Below are positions 62,690-64,000 of a stretch of DNA of 64,000 nucleotides, one piece after another. Positions within the stretch are counted from its first letter, which is position 1. Each line of letters opens with the position of its first letter. Position numbers and translations under genes: made by a program. This DNA is from Thermohalobaculum sp039028795 (GTDB taxonomy: Bacteria > Pseudomonadota > Alphaproteobacteria > Rhodobacterales > Rhodobacteraceae), in the NCBI GenBank assembly GCA_039028795.1, contig JBCCHJ010000008.1, positions 59,344-123,343 of the forward strand, read 5' to 3'. Under the pieces are notes generated by a model. The model did not search any database and was not told the DNA's origin. It worked only from the letters and a program-made list of their open reading frames with translations.

Positions 62690-63823
62690 ATGACAGAACG
62701 CGTTCAAACGATCGTCATTGGCGCCGGTGTTGTCGGCTTGGCTGTCGCGCGTGCGCTGGCCTTGACCGGGCGCGAGGTCATGGTCCTGGAACGCGAAGGC
62801 GCCTTCGGCACCATCACCTCGGCGCGCAATTCCGAAGTGATCCATGCCGGGATCTACTACGCAAAAGACAGCCTGAAGGCGAAGTTTTGTGTTGCCGGGC
62901 GCAAAAAGCTTTACGCTTATTGCACCGCCCACGGGGTCGCCCACAATAATTGTGGAAAGCTGATTGTGGCTTGCTCGACGGACGAGGTTGAGCATTTTTC
63001 CGGGATTGCCCGGCGCGCCTGGGACAATGGCGTCGAAGATTTGCGCGAAATCTCTGCCGCGGACGCCATGGCGTTAGAGCCGCACCTGGATTGCGCCGGG
63101 GCGCTGCTGTCTCCGTCTACCGGAATTGTCGATAGTCACGGATTTATGCTGGCGCTTTTGGGCGAAGCGGAAGCCAATGGGGCGATGCTGGTCCTGAACA
63201 CGCCGATTACTGGTATCTCGATGGAACGCGATGGCTTCCTGGTTCAGACCGGTGGCGACGATCCGATCAGCCTGATAGCGGATCAGGTAATCAATTCTGC
63301 AGGTCTGGGGGCGCCTGGTCTGGCGCAGGGTATGGCCGGGTTGCCGGACCAGGCCCGACCGGACCAATGGTACGCCAAGGGAAACTACTTTTCTTTGACG
63401 GTCAGCGCACCGTTTGAGCGTTTGATCTACCCGGCACCGGTCGCCGGGGGCTTAGGCGTTCATCTTACGCTAGATTTGCAGGGCCGCGGTAGATTTGGAC
63501 CGGACGTCGAATGGATCGATGATGCGGATTGGGCCAATCAGGCAACTTACGAAGTCGACCCAACCCGCTGCAAAAGCTTCTATGATGCGATCCGCCGGTA
63601 TTGGCCCGAACTACCGGATGACAGCTTGCAACCCGATTACTCAGGCATCCGTCCGAAGCTTTCCAAAGGCGCCAAGCACGCCGCCGATTTCCGCGTCGAT
63701 GGCGCATCGGTCCATGGGGCGCCGGGCTATGTGGGCCTCTATGGAATTGAATCGCCGGGGCTGACCAGTTCGCTGGCAATCGCGGACCACGTCGCGGATG
63801 TACTTGCGAACGATCTGCGGTAG
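62690..63823 (+). CDS. FAD-dependent oxidoreductase, L-2-hydroxyglutarate oxidase-like
   Basis: 377 residues of the DAO family. FAD-binding TIVIGAGVVGLAVARALALTGREVMVLER at the N-terminus, then the LhgO-like ITSARNSEVIHAGIYY, GRKKLYAYCTAHGVAHNNCGKLIVA, SPSTGIVDSHGFMLALLGEAEANG, VINSAGLGA, and the C-terminal ESPGLTSSLAIADHVADVL. L-2-hydroxyglutarate oxidation to 2-oxoglutarate is the family archetype; substrate here not proven. Its stop lies 43 bases before the molybdopterin enzyme gene on the same strand. Confidence 0.88.
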   Translation: MTERVQTIVIGAGVVGLAVARALALTGREVMVLEREGAFGTITSARNSEVIHAGIYYAKDSLKAKFCVAGRKKLYAYCTAHGVAHNNCGKLIVACSTDEVEHFSGIARRAWDNGVEDLREISAADAMALEPHLDCAGALLSPSTGIVDSHGFMLALLGEAEANGAMLVLNTPITGISMERDGFLVQTGGDDPISLIADQVINSAGLGAPGLAQGMAGLPDQARPDQWYAKGNYFSLTVSAPFERLIYPAPVAGGLGVHLTLDLQGRGRFGPDVEWIDDADWANQATYEVDPTRCKSFYDAIRRYWPELPDDSLQPDYSGIRPKLSKGAKHAADFRVDGASVHGAPGYVGLYGIESPGLTSSLAIADHVADVLANDLR

Positions 63824-63866
63824 TGTCAGACGGAGCTCTGCGAAACGACCGACCAGGCCTTCTACG

Positions 63867-64000
63867 ATGAATGATCAATCCGATCTGAAGATCACACCGT
63901 TTTCGACCCACTGGGGCACCTATTTCGCCGAAACTCGGGATGGCCAGGTTGTCGGCGTCCGGGATTACAGCGAAGATCCGGACCCGGCGGTAATTGGCCC
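63867..64000 (+). CDS. Molybdopterin S/N-oxide reductase-type enzyme, 3' end cut by the window
   Basis: ATG at 63867, open to the window end (about 44 codons visible). The stretch ITPFSTHWGTYFAETRDGQVVGVRDYSEDPDPAVIG resembles the N-terminus of biotin-sulfoxide/TMAO/DMSO reductase-type molybdoenzymes (STHWGTY then DGxVVG). No twin-arginine signal precedes it, which would suggest a cytoplasmic, BisC-like form. The call rests on a short segment. Confidence 0.6.
   Translation, partial: MNDQSDLKITPFSTHWGTYFAETRDGQVVGVRDYSEDPDPAVIG

Overview
The window looks like a chromosome segment of a Roseobacter-type alphaproteobacterium (Rhodobacterales). This is an inference from gene content and order, made without any database search. 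The clues are a GC-rich sequence, an alphaproteobacterial SOS box (GAAC-N7-GAAC) in front of recA, CckA, PleD, DUF3572 and TIGR02186 proteins, a lipoyl domain fused to the pyruvate dehydrogenase E1-beta subunit in an ftsB-pdhA-pdhB-pdhC run, and a TRAP transporter.

Layout. 1-4.9 kb: the 3' end of a beta-rich protein, a 1075-residue protein with a degenerate phospholipase-D-like C-terminus, and a possible third reading frame that runs into the next gene. 4.8-12.1 kb: an EF-hand protein and an RND efflux pump on the minus strand, divergent from an OmpR/EnvZ-type two-component system, with response-regulator-like direct repeats between them. 12-15.6 kb: an APH-fold phosphotransferase, then hemF with two tandem short-chain dehydrogenases. 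15.8-19.6 kb: two paralogous ABC exporter half-transporters. 19.8-25.6 kb: pleD, DUF3572, a HAD-fold protein, TauE/SafE with TIGR02186, and a DUF1835 gene plus winged-helix regulator behind a striking double operator. 25.9-33.7 kb: a Bax-inhibitor-1 protein, an enolase-superfamily gene downstream of a TRAP transporter, a short MetE-like protein, a thioesterase and a DUF1445 protein. 33.8-36.2 kb: DUF1127, a DksA-type protein, cysE and an odd Lys/Trp/Cys-rich protein with a cadherin-like end. 36.2-39.8 kb: a corrinoid/folate one-carbon operon whose methyltransferase gene carries a frameshift, divergent from a normal metF. 39.9-58.5 kb: mainly housekeeping genes (ppx, rlmE, a chemoreceptor, guaB, an RsmB-type methylase, cckA, a sulfotransferase-like gene, recA, alaS, the pdh genes and ftsB). 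58.8-64 kb: a 1272-residue repeat protein with a VWA domain, an FAD oxidoreductase and the start of a molybdopterin S/N-oxide reductase.

No tRNA, rRNA, CRISPR array, IS element or prophage could be supported. The most unusual items are the double palindromic operator at 25.63 kb, the Lys/Trp/Cys-rich protein, the multi-domain CBM-VCBS-VWA protein, the GTAAC-N5-GTAAA site between the two-component system and the pump operon, the single-base frameshift in the folate/corrinoid methyltransferase, and the giant degenerate PLD-like protein at the left edge.
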